From Neobacillus notoginsengisoli (GTDB lineage: Bacteria; Bacillota; Bacilli; Bacillales; Cytobacillaceae), in contig NZ_QWEG01000023.1 in the NCBI RefSeq assembly GCF_003515685.1, positions 1 to 42,538 on the forward strand: a stretch of DNA of 42,538 nt, in the 5' to 3' direction. Within the stretch, counting starts at the first letter, position 1. Each line of letters begins with the position of its first letter. Shown one piece after another: positions 42,481-42,538 of this stretch. The position numbers were made by a program, and so were the translations under genes. The notes below the pieces were generated by a model. It was given only the letters and a program-made list of their open reading frames with translations, was not told the DNA's origin and made no database searches.

Positions 42481-42538
42481 ATGTCAAAAAGGGCACTTTC
42501 CCTCCAAGATAAAATCAAAATCATTCATGCATACGATA
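42481..42538 (+). CDS. IS3-family transposase OrfA, 5' fragment
   Basis: The first 19 codons (MSKRALSLQDKIKIIHAYD) match the start of the helix-turn-helix OrfA of IS150-like elements. AAGGGGAG lies eight bases upstream. The gene is cut by the window edge. Confidence 0.75.
   Translation, partial: MSKRALSLQDKIKIIHAYD

Larger units (their letters stand above)
42417..42538 (+). mobile_element. Left end of an IS3-family (IS150-like) insertion sequence
   Basis: A terminal-repeat-like TGCTCCCCTTAAGGTAGACA begins at 42417, in the TG...GTAGAC form usual for the IS150 subgroup, and is followed by the first gene of the element. The right end is outside the window, and the exact left boundary could be five bases earlier (42412). 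It lies about 115 bp upstream of the DUF5667 gene. Confidence 0.75.

Overview
The window comes from a spore-forming, low-to-moderate G+C Firmicute of the Bacillaceae. The evidence is an alpha/beta-type small acid-soluble spore protein, two Spo0E-type phosphatases, SigI/RsgI, CtsR-controlled clpE, AAGGAGG-type ribosome binding sites and frequent TTG/GTG starts. The order ptsH-ptsI, ykvS-like, ykvI, clpE, mhqR-like recalls the ykv/pts region of Bacillus subtilis as I remember it. The exact species cannot be fixed from the sequence alone.

Layout. (1) 1-600: the left edge looks like the 5' end of a minus-strand group IIC intron, placed just after an intrinsic terminator, then one small gene. (2) 718-7014: PTS phosphocarriers ptsHI, then a DUF4129 / DUF58 / MoxR operon and an SDR. 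(3) 7079-17473: small regulators, a CPBP protease, YkvI, ClpE with two CtsR boxes, an M3 peptidase, an MhqR-like repressor with consensus promoter and operator, a divergent MFS pump, and a hemerythrin protein behind an FNR-type box. (4) 17682-18537: an orphan 113-residue protein and a seven-unit, 52-bp palindromic tandem array. (5) 18559-26813: fixABCX (electron-transfer flavoprotein:quinone system), a second Spo0E-like gene, an ArsR-DUF2087 regulator and a two-gene 2-oxoacid:ferredoxin oxidoreductase. (6) 27145-34129: an acyltransferase with a sigma-B-like promoter and a complete lactate module (lutABC, lutR, lctP) with two matching LutR-type operators and a cre site. (7) 34248-38773: a DUF4080 radical SAM protein, two unlisted small genes, and a decayed glcDF operon (5' deletion in glcD, in-frame stop in glcF). 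(8) 38893-42538: a spore SASP, sigI-rsgI, a secreted DUF5667 protein, and the left end of an IS3-family element.

How the parts may work together. LctP would import lactate and LutABC would oxidise it to pyruvate. The ferredoxin-dependent oxidoreductase could then yield acyl-CoA and reduced ferredoxin, and FixABCX could exchange electrons between ferredoxin, NAD(H) and menaquinone. The FNR box on the hemerythrin gene and a cre site before fixA point to control by oxygen and carbon source. The individual gene identities are well supported; the linkage into one pathway is inference from proximity.
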